DNA from: Verrucomicrobiota bacterium
Lineage (GTDB): Bacteria > Verrucomicrobiota > Verrucomicrobiia > Limisphaerales > JACQFS01
Length of the DNA stretch: 44,815 nucleotides
Direction of reading: 5' to 3'
NCBI GenBank assembly: GCA_016199935.1
Contig: JACQFS010000155.1
Location: 1-44,815, forward strand
Shown: positions 1 through 10,026 of the stretch, one piece after another
How positions within the stretch are numbered: position 1 is the first letter of the stretch
How the letters are laid out: each line of letters begins with the position of its first letter
The notes under the pieces: generated by a model
Told to the model about the DNA's origin: nothing
The model's input: the letters and a program-made list of their open reading frames with translations, nothing else
The model's database searches: none
Translations under genes and position numbers: made by a program

Positions 1-2409
1 GAGCTTCTCGTCGTCGCGCGGCAGGTCCGCCCTCACCACGGCCGGTGAGAAGCGCCCGACGGCGAGCCACGCGTAGGCGGTGCCGCCGTCGCCATCGGTG
101 AGTTCGAGGCGCACGGATTTCTTCTCGTGCGCGACGAGGCTCCACTCGACGCGACGCGCGGTGTCGCTGCGCGGCGGATACGCGCGCGAGAGTTCGGCCC
201 CGGTCGCCGCGTCCACGAGCCGGATGAAATTCAGCTCGTGCGCCGGCGCCGTCTGTAAACCGCGATGACCGCAAATCCAAAAGCTCAACGACACCGGACA
301 CGCAAACTCTCGCGACACGAGCGAACCTATCCGCCGCTCGATGGCCCCGCCCCGCGGCGCGGGCAGACTCGTGAGCATCCTGATGGTGTGGCCGTCGGCG
401 CACAGCCGCTCATCGAGCCCCCACGGGCTGGGACCGCCGGGATTTTGCGCGAGCGGCACGGCCGTCCACGCGCGCGGTTCGGCGGACTCCACGTCGCGCA
501 GCAACTGGTAAATGAGGTCGGAAGCCCATTCGTAAGGCGCGGTGGACTGAAGGTTGTGGTTCGCTTCGAGCCCTTCGCGCAGCGCGTTGAGCAGCGTGAT
601 CGAATCTTCGTGAGAACCGAATCGCGTGTGGATCAGGCGCACAAAATCATCCTCTTCCTGCGACGTAACGTGGCGCGCGATGGTCGTGAGCGTGGCGGCC
701 AGGCCGGGCGGCGCTTCGCGTTGACGGCCGAGCCACGCGGAGAGCCACTGCGCGGATTCGCGTGAGTCCACGGCCCGCACAATCGGAAGCAGGTCGGCAT
801 CGGCCGCGGTGACTTTGCTGAGTTCGTAAAAAGCGCCGGGCACTTCGAGATGATTTCGCAACGCGATGCGCAGCGTGTGCCGCAACGCCTCGTCATCCGC
901 GGACGAACCCCGAAGCAAAGAGAAAAGACCCGGGATGGCCTTCACGTCGGGATGAAACGCGACGCCCTCGGCCACGACGCGGCGCACGCGTCCGTCGAGT
1001 TTCGGGTCCGCCAACAGCGCGAACGCTTCGTCGCGGAGCGCAGCGGGCCACGCGGATTTTTCATTTTCGGTCCAGCGCCAGCGTTGCGCGAGTTGCTCGT
1101 CGCGCGTGGGCGGCTGCGGTTTCGTCGCGCCTTTTTTCGCGATGCGCCAGATGCGTCCGCGCTCGCGGTCGCGGCCGGGATGTTTCCGATCCACTTCGTA
1201 GTGGCCGATGATCTTGTTGTAAAAATCGGCGACGTAGAGCGCGCCGTCGGGGCCGGTTTGCAAATCCACGGGCCGGAACCACGGGTCTTCGCTCACGAGA
1301 AAATCCGGCTGCTCTTGCGCGTGCGCGGACGCGCCGGTGAAGGCGATGTGGTCGTGATTGATGCGCGAGGTGACGACATTTCCGAGCAGCACGTGGTCGT
1401 CCCAATCCGCGCCCCACATTCCACCGCCGACATAGATCGCGCCGCACAATCCAGTCGAGCCGTGGCGATGCGGACACATCACGGGACCGAAGCCGAGGCC
1501 GTCGTGCGGCTTGCCGAAGCTCGGGTAGCACGCGCCGCGCAGCAGTTGCATGAGCGGATCGGAGTGGCAGTCCACGCTGTAGATTTGCGCGAAGCGGTCG
1601 AGGCAGAGGCCGAACGGATTCACCTGGCCGCGCGTCCAGCTTTCCACCGCGGTGCCGTCGGGGCGGAAGCGGAAGGTGTTGCCGGAATTCAATTCGAGCA
1701 CGGTGCCGGCGTCGCCGAGCTTGCGTTTGCCGAGGCGGTCGGCGCGCACTTCGAAGCGGCTGGTGTTGTTGAAGCCGTGCGTCGCGTAAATCCAGCCGTC
1801 GCCGCCGAGTCGGAGGCTCGCGATGTTTCCGTGCACGTCGCGCTCGTAGCCGAGCGGACCGAAGAGCACGGTGCGCTTGTCGCAAATGCCGTCGCCGTCA
1901 GTGTCCTCCAACAGCCAGAGATTCGGCACGCTCCACGCGATGCAGCCGCGGCCGTAAGGCAGCACGCCGACGGGAATGTTCAGCCCATCGGCGAAAACGG
2001 TAACCTTGTCCGCGCGACCGTCGCCATCGGTGTCTTCGAGAATGCGGATCGCGTCGCGGCTGCCGCGCACGCGCGAGCCGAGCGCGTCCTCCCAGCGGTT
2101 CGTGTCGGCGGCGAACGGATACTCCGTCGTGGACGAGACCCACAGCCGGCCGCGCGCATCGAAGGCGAGATTGATCGGCTTGTTGATCATCGGCTCCGCG
2201 GCGAAGAGCTGCACGTCGAAGCCGGCGGGGATTTTTAATTTCACCCGCTCCTGCTCCGGCGTGAGCGCGTCGGTGGGACGGACGAGCGCTTGAAACGGAT
2301 CCTCTGCCGCGCGCGCGGAAAACGAGGGGAGTGTGACGAGGAAAGTGAGCGCGCCGAACAGAAACACGCGCCACCCACAGTGAATCAGATTGGGAACGGC
2401 GCGGCTCAC
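1..2409 (-). CDS. PVC-type membrane-bound dehydrogenase/heme-binding protein (C-terminus beyond the window)
   Basis: The frame stays open from a GTG at 2409 to the left edge, about 803 codons. Residues 1-36 form a signal peptide ending in SFSARA. Next is a beta-propeller-like region with VQLFAAEP near residue 60, repeated [18 protein letters not shown] calcium-loop-like motifs, HGFNN and a later [13 protein letters not shown] motif. From about residue 430 there are helical HEAT-like segments, then a beta-rich part. This is the layout of the putative membrane-bound dehydrogenase family of planctomycetes and verrucomicrobia; members often end in a c-type heme domain, which would lie outside the window. 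The GTG start overlaps the TGA of the upstream DUF1501 gene (GTGA), which suggests translational coupling and supports this start. It probably acts in the periplasm on sugars or alcohols; the substrate is unknown. Confidence 0.85.
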   Translation of the reverse strand, partial: MSRAVPNLIHCGWRVFLFGALTFLVTLPSFSARAAEDPFQALVRPTDALTPEQERVKLKIPAGFDVQLFAAEPMINKPINLAFDARGRLWVSSTTEYPFAADTNRWEDALGSRVRGSRDAIRILEDTDGDGRADKVTVFADGLNIPVGVLPYGRGCIAWSVPNLWLLEDTDGDGICDKRTVLFGPLGYERDVHGNIASLRLGGDGWIYATHGFNNTSRFEVRADRLGKRKLGDAGTVLELNSGNTFRFRPDGTAVESWTRGQVNPFGLCLDRFAQIYSVDCHSDPLMQLLRGACYPSFGKPHDGLGFGPVMCPHRHGSTGLCGAIYVGGGMWGADWDDHVLLGNVVTSRINHDHIAFTGASAHAQEQPDFLVSEDPWFRPVDLQTGPDGALYVADFYNKIIGHYEVDRKHPGRDRERGRIWRIAKKGATKPQPPTRDEQLAQRWRWTENEKSAWPAALRDEAFALLADPKLDGRVRRVVAEGVAFHPDVKAIPGLFSLLRGSSADDEALRHTLRIALRNHLEVPGAFYELSKVTAADADLLPIVRAVDSRESAQWLSAWLGRQREAPPGLAATLTTIARHVTSQEEDDFVRLIHTRFGSHEDSITLLNALREGLEANHNLQSTAPYEWASDLIYQLLRDVESAEPRAWTAVPLAQNPGGPSPWGLDERLCADGHTIRMLTSLPAPRGGAIERRIGSLVSREFACPVSLSFWICGHRGLQTAPAHELNFIRLVDAATGAELSRAYPPRSDTARRVEWSLVAHEKKSVRLELTDGDGGTAYAWLAVGRFSPAVVRADLPRDDEKL

Positions 2410-3866
2410 GCGAGAATTTCGCGGATGACATTTCCGTGCACGTCGGTCAGCCGGAAATCGCGCCCGCCGAAACGGTAGGTGAGTTTCGTGTGCTCGATGC
2501 CCAGCAGATGCTGCACGGTCGCCCAGAAGTCGTAGATGTCGCACTTGTTCTCGACCGCGTGGTAGCCGAGGTCGTCCGTCGCGCCGAAGACGGTGCCGCC
2601 CTTCACGCCGCCGCCCGCGAGCCAGAGGCTGAAGCCAAACGGATTGTGATCGCGCCCGTCGCTGCCCTGCGAGAACGGCGTGCGGCCGAACTCGCCGGAG
2701 AAAATGATGAGCGTCTCGTCGAGCAGCCCGCGCGCCTTGAGGTCCGTGATGAGGCCAGCGATGGGCTGGTCCACCTGCCGCGCCATCTTCGTGTGGCCCT
2801 TCTGCAACGCGCCGTGCTGATCCCACGGGTTCGGCCCCTGCCCTTCGCCGATCTCCTGCGGCAGGCAGCTCAGTTCCACAAAGCGCACGCCGCGTTCGAT
2901 GAGCCGCCGCGCCACGAGCGCCTGCTTGCCGTAAGCCACCGTCGGCGCGTGCGGCGAGTCGAGGCCGTAAAGTTTTTTCGTCGCGTCGCTCTCGCCACGC
3001 AAGTCGCACAACTCCGGCACCGCCGACTGCATCCGATACGCCGTCTCGTAATTCAAAATCGCGCCCTCCACCGCCGCCTCGTGCGTGCTCGCGGCAAAGC
3101 CCTCGTCCATCGCGCGGATGAAGCCGAGCCGCTGCCGCTGGAGCGCGTCGCTCTCGCCGGGCTTGATGTTCGCCAGCGCCGGATCGGAGTCCACGCGGAT
3201 GAGGCTCGCCTGATGTTGCGCGGGCAGGTAGCCGTTGCTGAAGAGACCCACGCCGCCATGCGGCACCGTCGAGTCGCCCGCGTTGAGCACCACGAAGCCG
3301 GGTAGGTTTTCGTTTTCCGTGCCGAGGCCGTAGCTCATCCATGCGCCCGCGCTCGGATGGCCACTGAACGAGAAGCCGGTGTGAAAAAAATAATTCCCCT
3401 GCGCGTGCTCATTGACCTTGCTCGTCATCGAACGGATCACCGCGAGGTCGTCCGCGCGCGCGGCGATGTGCGGGAAGAGATCAGTCATCACGATGCCGCT
3501 CTGCCCGCGCGGCTTCGCGGCCCACGGGCTGGCCATGATGTTGCCGTTGTTGTTGAACATCGTGGGCTTCACCGGCACGGGCATCGGCTGGCCGTGGCGT
3601 TTCACCAGCTCAGGCTTGGGGTCGAACGAGTCCACATGCGACACACCGCCGCTCATGTAGCAGAAGATGACGTGCTTCGCGCGCGGCGTGAAATGCGGAC
3701 GGCGCATCGCTGTGCTCGTAGCCGCCGAAACCGCCCCCGAACTTTTCTCCGCGAACAATCCCGCAAGCGCAACCGACCCGAAGCCCATCGAGGCGCGCCG
3801 CAGCATCTCGCGGCGGGAGTGCACACGTGCCGATGCGCGAGGGGGAAATATGAAGGGCGTATTCAT
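2406..3866 (-). CDS. DUF1501 family Tat-exported protein
   Basis: This 486-residue protein starts with a twin-arginine-like signal ([14 protein letters not shown], then AGLFAE) near residues 18-42. The body matches DUF1501, a sulfatase/alkaline-phosphatase-fold family, with [20 protein letters not shown] after the signal, then [19 protein letters not shown] and a late [20 protein letters not shown] region. DUF1501 genes in planctomycetes and verrucomicrobia nearly always sit beside DUF1549/DUF1553 cytochrome genes, as here: the cytochrome gene ends 7 bp upstream. Its last bases overlap the start of the membrane-bound dehydrogenase gene by 4 bp. The biochemical role of the family is not established. 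A periplasmic partner of the neighbouring cytochrome is the usual inference. Confidence 0.92.
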   Translation of the reverse strand: MNTPFIFPPRASARVHSRREMLRRASMGFGSVALAGLFAEKSSGAVSAATSTAMRRPHFTPRAKHVIFCYMSGGVSHVDSFDPKPELVKRHGQPMPVPVKPTMFNNNGNIMASPWAAKPRGQSGIVMTDLFPHIAARADDLAVIRSMTSKVNEHAQGNYFFHTGFSFSGHPSAGAWMSYGLGTENENLPGFVVLNAGDSTVPHGGVGLFSNGYLPAQHQASLIRVDSDPALANIKPGESDALQRQRLGFIRAMDEGFAASTHEAAVEGAILNYETAYRMQSAVPELCDLRGESDATKKLYGLDSPHAPTVAYGKQALVARRLIERGVRFVELSCLPQEIGEGQGPNPWDQHGALQKGHTKMARQVDQPIAGLITDLKARGLLDETLIIFSGEFGRTPFSQGSDGRDHNPFGFSLWLAGGGVKGGTVFGATDDLGYHAVENKCDIYDFWATVQHLLGIEHTKLTYRFGGRDFRLTDVHGNVIREILA

Positions 3867-3873
3867 AGCGGAC

Positions 3874-6800
3874 TCAGCGAACGTAAATGAATTCCTTCAA
3901 GTTGAACAGCGACTGCGCGAAGTCCTGCCACACGCGCGGGCTTTCCAGTGACTGCTCGCCGCCCGCGCCGTGCGCCTGCGCGAGCGCGGCGAGATACTCC
4001 TGCATCGTCCCCTGCTCCGCCGCCGTCGGCGCGCGGCCCGTGGCGGTCATGAACATTCGACGCGCGCGCGCCTCCGCCGTGGCGTCGCCGGAATTTTGCA
4101 TCGCCGACTTCGCCCAGCGCGCGGCGCAATGGATGACGAACGGGTCGTTCAGCAGCGCGAGCGATTGCGCGGGGACGTTCGTCACGTCGCGCTTGCCGAG
4201 CGTGGTGAACGGTTTGGGCGAGTCGAAGGCTTCGAGGAACGCGCTGAGGGAATTGCGCCGCACCGCGAGGTAAATGCTGCGCCGCGTCCGGTCGCCCGTG
4301 CTCACGGGCTTGCCGAACATCGTGGAATCCAACTCGCCCGACACCGCGAGCATCGAGTCGCGAATCGCCTCCGCCTCCAGCCGTCGCACGCGGAAGTGCG
4401 AGAGCAGCTCGTTGGCGGCATCGGCTTCGCGCGCCTGCGCCGAGGCCTCGCTGCTCATCTGCCACGCGCGCGAAGTGACGAGGAAACGAATCATCTTCTT
4501 CGTGGACCAGCCGTCCTCCACGAATTTCGCCGCGAGATAATCCAGCAACTCCGGATGCGTGGGCTTCTCCCCGAGCCGGCCAAAATTATCCGTGGTCGGC
4601 ACGAGCCCGCGGCCGAAAAGCTGGTGCCAGATGCGATTCACCATCACGCGCGCGGTGAGCGGATTCGCCGGCGACGCGATGGCGTCAGCCAGTTCAAGGC
4701 GTCCGCTTCGTCCGCTGGTAGCAGCCGACGTAAGGAGGCTCTGACTTTTTTCCACGTTCCGCGTTCCGCGTTCCGCGTTTGAAGTGAGCCTCCTCACGTC
4801 GGCTGCTACCTCGGTCGAGGAGAAGGCCGTCTTCCCGAGCACCTGCAAATACCCACGCGGCACCGGCTCGCCGGGCTTCAGGTGATCCCCGCGCGGCATC
4901 AGCGGAGCGTCGTAAGTCGTCCCCTCGATCAAGCCGGGCGCGCGGCGCGGCACCGGCACCTCCGCTTCGAGCGAGCGATACCCACCCACCAACGCCGTCA
5001 CTGACGGCAACTCGCCGAGCGAATTCGGCAGCAGCCCGCGCCGCACGAAGTAATCGAGCAACGCGCACTGCGCCTCGTCCGCCTTGCCCGCGCGCCACGC
5101 GCTCACGGCGTCGGCCAGTGTGCGTTGATATTTTTTCGCGAGCGCGTCCGCGTTCTCCGGCGCGACACCGGCGAGCAACGCGCCCGCCGCGACGTTCTCC
5201 TTCTTGGGCGCCTCCTTGCCGTCGTGCATCGCCACCTTCCACGCGCCGAACCACGAGCGGCCGTCGGCGGGCCGGTCCTTGCCCTTGGCGAGGATGGGAT
5301 GGGTGAGGTCGTCGTAGTTGGCGAATTCGAGATAGGCCCACGTGCCCTTGCGATACGACGTGTCCATGCGAATCCACTTCGGCTCGTCGCTCTCCAGCCG
5401 CGCGACCTGGAAAATCTGCCCGTTGTTCAGCGGATAATTGTCCACAATCACGCGCACCATCGAGCCTCTGCCGCCCGCCGCGAGCACGCTGATGTTGTCC
5501 GTTTCGATCTTGAAACGCGGCGAGGTCAGCAGCCCCGCGTCCTTCTGCGAAAGAGCGTGCGTGAAAAATCCCGCCGGGTAAATGCCGGTCACCACACGCT
5601 CGCCCACCGGCTCGATGGCGAACTCGCCGGCAATGTGGGGCAGGCGTCCCGCCTGCCCTTCTGTTTGCGACACGCTCTGGGTTCCGCCGGCAGGCGAGAC
5701 GCCTGCCCCACTATCGAACGCGCTCCCGTTCTTGAACCACTGCGCGCCATCGCGGGCCAGGTCCCACTTCAACGTGAAGCCCTCGCGGTTCGCGCGCCGC
5801 GTCCGCTCCGTCAACTCGCTCTGGCTCGCCGACAATTCCTCCCATGCGCGCGCGAAGTCGGCGGCGGGCTTGTCGTGGAGGCTGGCCCACACGTGCAGCG
5901 GGCTTTGCGGATTGCGCGCGGCCTCGGCGAGTTCGGTGCGCCACGCGTCCGCGCCGGCTTTCTCTTCGCGTGATTTGAGTTCCGTTTGCGCCCGCGCGAG
6001 TTCGGTTTTGAGCCCGGCAAATTTCTCGCGCTGCTCCGGCATCATGGCCGCGGCGAGTTCCTCCTCGCTCACGCCCGCCGGGCCGGCGCGGAACGACGCG
6101 GCGATTTGCTCATCGGTCAAAGCGCGGTCGTAAAGGCGCGCCTCGTCAATTTCCCCGGCGAGAAACGCGTGACCACCGCCCGTGTGCCGCCGGCCGAGCA
6201 GCACGTGCGCGTCGCCAGCGGTGAACGTGTGCAGCGTGCTCTCCGGACCACTCGGCGTGTAAGGCGGAGCGTAAGGCTCGCCGTTGCGATAAATCGCGAT
6301 GGAGTTGTCCGCGCGATAAACGACGGCGAGGTGCACAAGCTCACCGGGCTTCGCGGTTTCATCGGCACCCTCCACAACCTTGGAGCGGCGGAAATTGTTG
6401 CTGCCATTCACCCATTTCTTCGCCGCCTTCTCCGCGAACACGATGGAGTCAAAGATGGAACCCTTCGCTGATTCGATCGTGATGACGCCGCCGCCGCGTT
6501 GGTCGAGATCGCCGAGCGCGACCCACGCTTCGAGAGTCTTCTCGCTGAGGTCGCGTGTGAAGGTGGCCGAGCGGAAATGCGCCTCCTGGCCGTCGAGCAC
6601 AAGGCGGCCGTTGCGAACCGTCGCGCCGCCGAGCAACTCGCCATGGAGATTGCCGACCTGATCGCGCGCGTCACGGTCGAAACTCCAGCGGGAGATGGGC
6701 GGCGGCAGGAGCGCGGGCGGCCCGCCCGCCGGTTCGTCCGACGCCGCACCAACGCGCGGGCGTGCCGCCCGCGCTCCGTTCACTTTCGCGCGCGCGATCG

Positions 6801-8289
6801 CCTCCAACTCGCCCGTCTCCTCTTCGATCTCACTCACGCGCTGGCGCAACGAGCTGAGATCGCGATCGTCCGGAGTCTCACCCAGCAGCCGCGCGGGAAG
6901 TTTCTCGAGGGCCGCGAGCCATTCATCGGCGAGCGCGGTTTTGATTTGCGACTTGAGCGCGGTGAGTTCGGCGCGGCTTTTCTCCTTCACCTCGGGCGCG
7001 TCCACCGTCACCTGGGCCGGGCGGCTGCTCGCGAGGATTCCGAAGAGCGCATAGAAATCACGCTGGCCAATCGGGTCGAACTTGTGGTCGTGACAGCGCG
7101 CGCACGCGAGCGTGAGTCCCTGAAACGATTTGCCGAGCACATCAATCTGGTTCTCGATGGTCTTCACCTGCTCGTCGAGCGTGTCCACGGGCTGGTAGCC
7201 GTGCTCGGTGAAGCGCAAGCTGGCGATGCCGTGGATGGATTCGTTGAGACCTTCGGCGAGATTCAGGCGCGGGTTCGGGAGCAAATCCCCGGCGATGTGT
7301 TCGCGGATGAGTTGATCCACAGGCACGTCGGTATCGAAGGCGCGGATGAGGTAATCGCGATAGCGCCACGCCTCGCGAATCTCCGGGTCGCCCTCGCTGC
7401 CGTGCGTCTCGGCGTAACGCACGAGGTCCATCCAGTGCCGCGCCCAGTGCTCGCCGAATTGGGGAGAGGCGAGAAGCGCGTCCACCATCTGCTCAATCTC
7501 CTTGTCTCCCTGTCTGATAGTCTGCCTGTCTTTGGCCGAAGATGGGGAGACAGGGAGAGAGGGAGACAAGGAGACTGTGCCCACGAACGCCTCGATCTCC
7601 TCCGGCTTCGGCGGCAAGCCGGTGAGCGCGAAATGGAGTCGGCGGATGAGCACACGCAGCTCGGCCGGTGAAGCGGGCTGAAGCCCGCGCTCCTCCATCT
7701 TCGTGAGGAGGAAACGATCAACCGGATGTTCGCTCCATCCGGCGTTCTTCGACGTGGGCACCGTGGGCTTCTGCACCGGTTGAAAACTCCACCACGTTTT
7801 GCGCGCAGCGAGTGTCGCGTCCCAAGAACTTCCGGCGCTCGTCAACTCGGCCGGCGGTGAATCGCGCGGATCGGGCGCGCCCATGTTCACCCAGGCGATG
7901 AAATTTTCAATCACCTCTCCGTCGAGCTTCACGCCCTTCTCCGGCATCTTGAGGTCGTCGCGCTCATGCGTGATGGCGGTGATGAGCAGACTTTTCTTCG
8001 CATTGCCGCGCACGATGGCCGGTCCGTTCTCGCCGCCCTTGAGCAACGCGTCGCGGGAGTCGAGGCGCAGTCCGCCCTTTTGCTTTTTCGCGGAGTGGCA
8101 CTCGTAGCACTCACCCGCGAGCACGGGCCGGATTTTTTTCTCGAAGAATTCTGTTTGAGCGGGAGTGGGCGAAGCAGCCGAAATGAGACCTGCGGACGCG
8201 AGCAACAGTAGCGCGGTCTTCAGGCCGTTTCGACGTGAAAATCCAGACAGACGCCCGGTGAAATTCAATGGTGCAATTCTCTGACGCAA
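3874..8289 (-). CDS. Giant PSCyt1-DUF1549-LamG-DUF1553 c-type cytochrome protein
   Basis: About 1471 residues from a TTG at 8289. A second TTG at 8268 and an ATG at 8520 are alternatives; the ATG would force translation through a palindromic repeat, so a TTG is preferred. Order: signal peptide ([14 protein letters not shown], about 24-38); planctomycete cytochrome domain with heme motif CYECH at 61-65; DUF1549 with [11 protein letters not shown] and a second heme-like motif CARCHDH near 396-402; a concanavalin/LamG domain about 533-733 ending [13 protein letters not shown]; a long linker; and a C-terminal DUF1553 domain with [15 protein letters not shown] near 1210. Four different palindromic repeats lie in frame (7497-7574, 6708-6777, 5635-5711, 4718-4809), all in or near linkers. 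The family is thought to be periplasmic and redox-active; substrate unknown. The frame extends to 9303, but that part overlaps the permease and is a shadow. Confidence 0.88.
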   Translation of the reverse strand: MRQRIAPLNFTGRLSGFSRRNGLKTALLLLASAGLISAASPTPAQTEFFEKKIRPVLAGECYECHSAKKQKGGLRLDSRDALLKGGENGPAIVRGNAKKSLLITAITHERDDLKMPEKGVKLDGEVIENFIAWVNMGAPDPRDSPPAELTSAGSSWDATLAARKTWWSFQPVQKPTVPTSKNAGWSEHPVDRFLLTKMEERGLQPASPAELRVLIRRLHFALTGLPPKPEEIEAFVGTVSLSPSLPVSPSSAKDRQTIRQGDKEIEQMVDALLASPQFGEHWARHWMDLVRYAETHGSEGDPEIREAWRYRDYLIRAFDTDVPVDQLIREHIAGDLLPNPRLNLAEGLNESIHGIASLRFTEHGYQPVDTLDEQVKTIENQIDVLGKSFQGLTLACARCHDHKFDPIGQRDFYALFGILASSRPAQVTVDAPEVKEKSRAELTALKSQIKTALADEWLAALEKLPARLLGETPDDRDLSSLRQRVSEIEEETGELEAIARAKVNGARAARPRVGAASDEPAGGPPALLPPPISRWSFDRDARDQVGNLHGELLGGATVRNGRLVLDGQEAHFRSATFTRDLSEKTLEAWVALGDLDQRGGGVITIESAKGSIFDSIVFAEKAAKKWVNGSNNFRRSKVVEGADETAKPGELVHLAVVYRADNSIAIYRNGEPYAPPYTPSGPESTLHTFTAGDAHVLLGRRHTGGGHAFLAGEIDEARLYDRALTDEQIAASFRAGPAGVSEEELAAAMMPEQREKFAGLKTELARAQTELKSREEKAGADAWRTELAEAARNPQSPLHVWASLHDKPAADFARAWEELSASQSELTERTRRANREGFTLKWDLARDGAQWFKNGSAFDSGAGVSPAGGTQSVSQTEGQAGRLPHIAGEFAIEPVGERVVTGIYPAGFFTHALSQKDAGLLTSPRFKIETDNISVLAAGGRGSMVRVIVDNYPLNNGQIFQVARLESDEPKWIRMDTSYRKGTWAYLEFANYDDLTHPILAKGKDRPADGRSWFGAWKVAMHDGKEAPKKENVAAGALLAGVAPENADALAKKYQRTLADAVSAWRAGKADEAQCALLDYFVRRGLLPNSLGELPSVTALVGGYRSLEAEVPVPRRAPGLIEGTTYDAPLMPRGDHLKPGEPVPRGYLQVLGKTAFSSTEVAADVRRLTSNAERGTRNVEKSQSLLTSAATSGRSGRLELADAIASPANPLTARVMVNRIWHQLFGRGLVPTTDNFGRLGEKPTHPELLDYLAAKFVEDGWSTKKMIRFLVTSRAWQMSSEASAQAREADAANELLSHFRVRRLEAEAIRDSMLAVSGELDSTMFGKPVSTGDRTRRSIYLAVRRNSLSAFLEAFDSPKPFTTLGKRDVTNVPAQSLALLNDPFVIHCAARWAKSAMQNSGDATAEARARRMFMTATGRAPTAAEQGTMQEYLAALAQAHGAGGEQSLESPRVWQDFAQSLFNLKEFIYVR
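4718..4809. repeat. In-frame palindromic repeat, family A (GTAGCAGCCGACGT)
   Basis: Two 24-bp arms, 4718-4741 and 4786-4809, are inverted copies with one mismatch. The interior holds tandem copies of GTTCCGC. The element lies in the coding sequence of the giant cytochrome gene and is read through as a linker just before the DUF1553 domain. A second copy of the same family is intergenic at 23854-23930. Confidence 0.9.
5635..5711. repeat. In-frame palindromic repeat, family I (GTGGGGCAGGCGT)
   Basis: Arms 5635-5657 and 5689-5711 are 23 bp each and inverted, with one mismatch. The element is translated within the cytochrome gene, giving an AGVSPAGG...GQAGRLPH peptide between the LamG-like part and the DUF1553 domain. 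Confidence 0.9.
6708..6777. repeat. In-frame palindromic repeat, family J (GGAGCGCGGGCGGC)
   Basis: Arms 6708-6729 and 6756-6777 are 22 bp each and inverted, with one mismatch. It is translated as a Gly/Ala/Pro/Arg-rich linker ([11 protein letters not shown] ... [10 protein letters not shown]) immediately before the LamG-like domain of the cytochrome protein. Confidence 0.9.
7497..7574. repeat. In-frame palindromic repeat, family K (TCTCCTTGTCTCCCTGTCT)
   Basis: Arms 7497-7515 and 7556-7574 are 19 bp each and inverted, with one mismatch. It is read as [18 protein letters not shown] within the DUF1549 part of the cytochrome gene, just after the LTGLPP...EEIEAFV motif. Confidence 0.88.
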
Positions 8290-8343
8290 CTTGAAGAGGC
8301 CTAAAGGCCGCGCTCCGCTCGCGCACCGCGCCTCGTCGCCTGT

Positions 8344-8500
8344 CCTCTCATTAGCACCCGGCTTTAGCCGGGTGTCCGACGCGCACTGAGCGACGCCAAC
8401 CGCTTCAGCGGTTTCCCCCGCCGGCGCGGAAACCGTTAAAACGGTTCCCGCATCCACGCGCTCGCCTGACACCTGGCTAAAGCCGGGTGCTAATGAGAGG
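8344..8500. repeat. Nested palindromic repeat, family F, in the permease-cytochrome gap
   Basis: The gap 8290-8612 has no convincing gene. It is mostly filled by a 157-bp element. Outer arms 8344-8376 and 8468-8500 (33 bp) are inverted with one mismatch, and each contains its own palindrome CACCCGGCTTTAGCCGGGTG or a close variant. An inner pair around 8400-8450 (AACCGCTTCAGCGGTT and AACCGTTAAAACGGTT) forms further hairpins. It separates the transporter block of the operon from the cytochrome block. Confidence 0.9.
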
Positions 8501-8612
8501 TTGGCAAACAGATTGAGCATGGTTTCGTCGTCACTCGCCGCCGTCGTCGTCATCGTCTCCGCGCGGCGCGCACATTGCGCCGCACTCGTTTCGTTTCGCG
8601 CGCGTTGGCATC

Positions 8613-9977
8613 CTACGCCCGCGTCACCGCTTTCCAACTCCAGCCGCGCTGGCGGAACTGGTCCAGCAGCACCGCGGCGAGGATCACCAGGCCGAGCACG
8701 ACTTTTTGCGTGTAGCTTTCGACGTTCGTCAGGTTCATGCCATTCTGAATCACTGCGATGATGAACGCGCCGATGAGCGTGCCGAACATCCGCCCCTCGC
8801 CGCCGCTCAGGCTCGCGCCACCGACCACCACCGCGGCGATGACGTAAAGTTCGTTCATCTGTCCGAACGTCGGCGAGCCGCTCTTGAGTTGCGACGCGAG
8901 CACCACGCCACCGAGGCCCGCGAGCAATCCGCTGACGACGTAGCTCACCAGCAACACGCGCCGCACCGGCACGCCGGAAAACCTCGCCGCCACGCGGTTG
9001 CCGCCGACGGCATAGAGGTAACGCCCCAGCGTCGTGCGCGACATGACAATGTGCGCGGCGATGTAGAGCAGCGCCATGAGCAACACCGCGTTCGGCACGC
9101 CGAGCACGTCCGCACCGCGCCCGAGCCAGACGAATGAGTCCGGCACCTGATAAACCGACTGCCCGTGCGTGAGCAGATACGCCGTGCCGCTCGCCACTAG
9201 CATCATCGCCAGCGTGACGATGAACGGCGGGATGTTGAACAGCGTGACGAATGTGCCGGTCGCGCCACCGGCGAGGCCGCAGATGAGCATCGCGCTGAGG
9301 CACGCGAGCGTCATGCCGAGCGCGCCGGCCTGTTGCGCACCGGCGAACTCGCGGATGAACAGCGCCGCCAGCACCGCCGAGAGCGCGATGAGACTTCCCA
9401 CACTCAAATCAATTCCGCCCGTGATGATGACCATCGTCATGCCGATGGCGACGATGGCGATGACGGCGATCTGGTTGGCGATATTAAGCAGATTGTCGCG
9501 CTTGAGGAAGTTGGGCCACTTGTAGCTGCGCGGCTGCAGCACGCGCGGCGAGCCGAGCGAGGGGAAATCCTTCGCAAGATCGGCGAAGACGAGCCACGCC
9601 GCGGTGGCTTGGTTGCACGCGATGACATCGAGCTTCGCGCCCCTTGCCGAAAGCTTCTGCAACTCTTCGCGCGCGTCCTTCGGCTCGCCTTTCACCACGG
9701 CGGCAACGATCGCTCCGGCAGACTTCAACTGCGCTTTGAGCTTTGCCGCGAATGAAGTGTCCTCGTTCTGATCGCGCACAGCGATCAGCACGGTCGGAGA
9801 TTTTCCGAACTGCTTCGTGATGCCGGCGGCGAGTTGAACCGCCGCCGCCTCGCCGGTCGGATGCTGCTCGGTGAGCGTGACCGCGCTGAAGAACGCGCAG
9901 AGCAGCACGAGCACGCCCGCCATGCCGTAGTCGCGCACCAGGACGGAGAGTTTGGAACTGGAACCGGGTTCACTCAT
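8613..9977 (-). CDS. RbsC-like sugar ABC transporter permease with a large extra periplasmic domain
   Basis: This 454-residue protein belongs to the ribose/xylose-type permease family (BPD_transp_2). After a first membrane segment (GMAGVLVLLCAFFSAVTL, about 19-36) comes a soluble stretch of about 125 residues, then the normal permease core. The core includes VIITGGIDLSVGSLIALSAV near 185-205, LLTHGQSVYQVPDSFVWLG, and VGGASLSGGEGRMFGTLIGA with the EGR-type loop near 390. RbsC is usually about 320 residues. The extra stretch (VLIAVRDQNED..., LDVIACNQATAAWLVF) has the alternating strand/helix look of half a type-1 periplasmic binding protein. An RbsB-like protein is encoded in the same run, but no ATPase is visible. 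It probably imports a sugar or sugar derivative. Confidence 0.9.
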   Translation of the reverse strand: MSEPGSSSKLSVLVRDYGMAGVLVLLCAFFSAVTLTEQHPTGEAAAVQLAAGITKQFGKSPTVLIAVRDQNEDTSFAAKLKAQLKSAGAIVAAVVKGEPKDAREELQKLSARGAKLDVIACNQATAAWLVFADLAKDFPSLGSPRVLQPRSYKWPNFLKRDNLLNIANQIAVIAIVAIGMTMVIITGGIDLSVGSLIALSAVLAALFIREFAGAQQAGALGMTLACLSAMLICGLAGGATGTFVTLFNIPPFIVTLAMMLVASGTAYLLTHGQSVYQVPDSFVWLGRGADVLGVPNAVLLMALLYIAAHIVMSRTTLGRYLYAVGGNRVAARFSGVPVRRVLLVSYVVSGLLAGLGGVVLASQLKSGSPTFGQMNELYVIAAVVVGGASLSGGEGRMFGTLIGAFIIAVIQNGMNLTNVESYTQKVVLGLVILAAVLLDQFRQRGWSWKAVTRA

Positions 9978-10026
9978 GCGTGCGCGCGAAGACTGGCGGA
10001 GGCAGAAGTCGTGGAGGCGAACTTGC

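Noticed and set aside
850-2238. Long forward-strand open frame of about 460 codons.
   Set aside because: It lies opposite the membrane-bound dehydrogenase gene; its composition is typical of an antisense shadow in GC-rich DNA.
8290-9303. The open frame of the cytochrome gene extends upstream to 9303.
   Set aside because: This part overlaps the well-supported permease gene in another frame and passes through a palindromic repeat; its amino-acid sequence is Arg/Ala-rich and lacks domain features.
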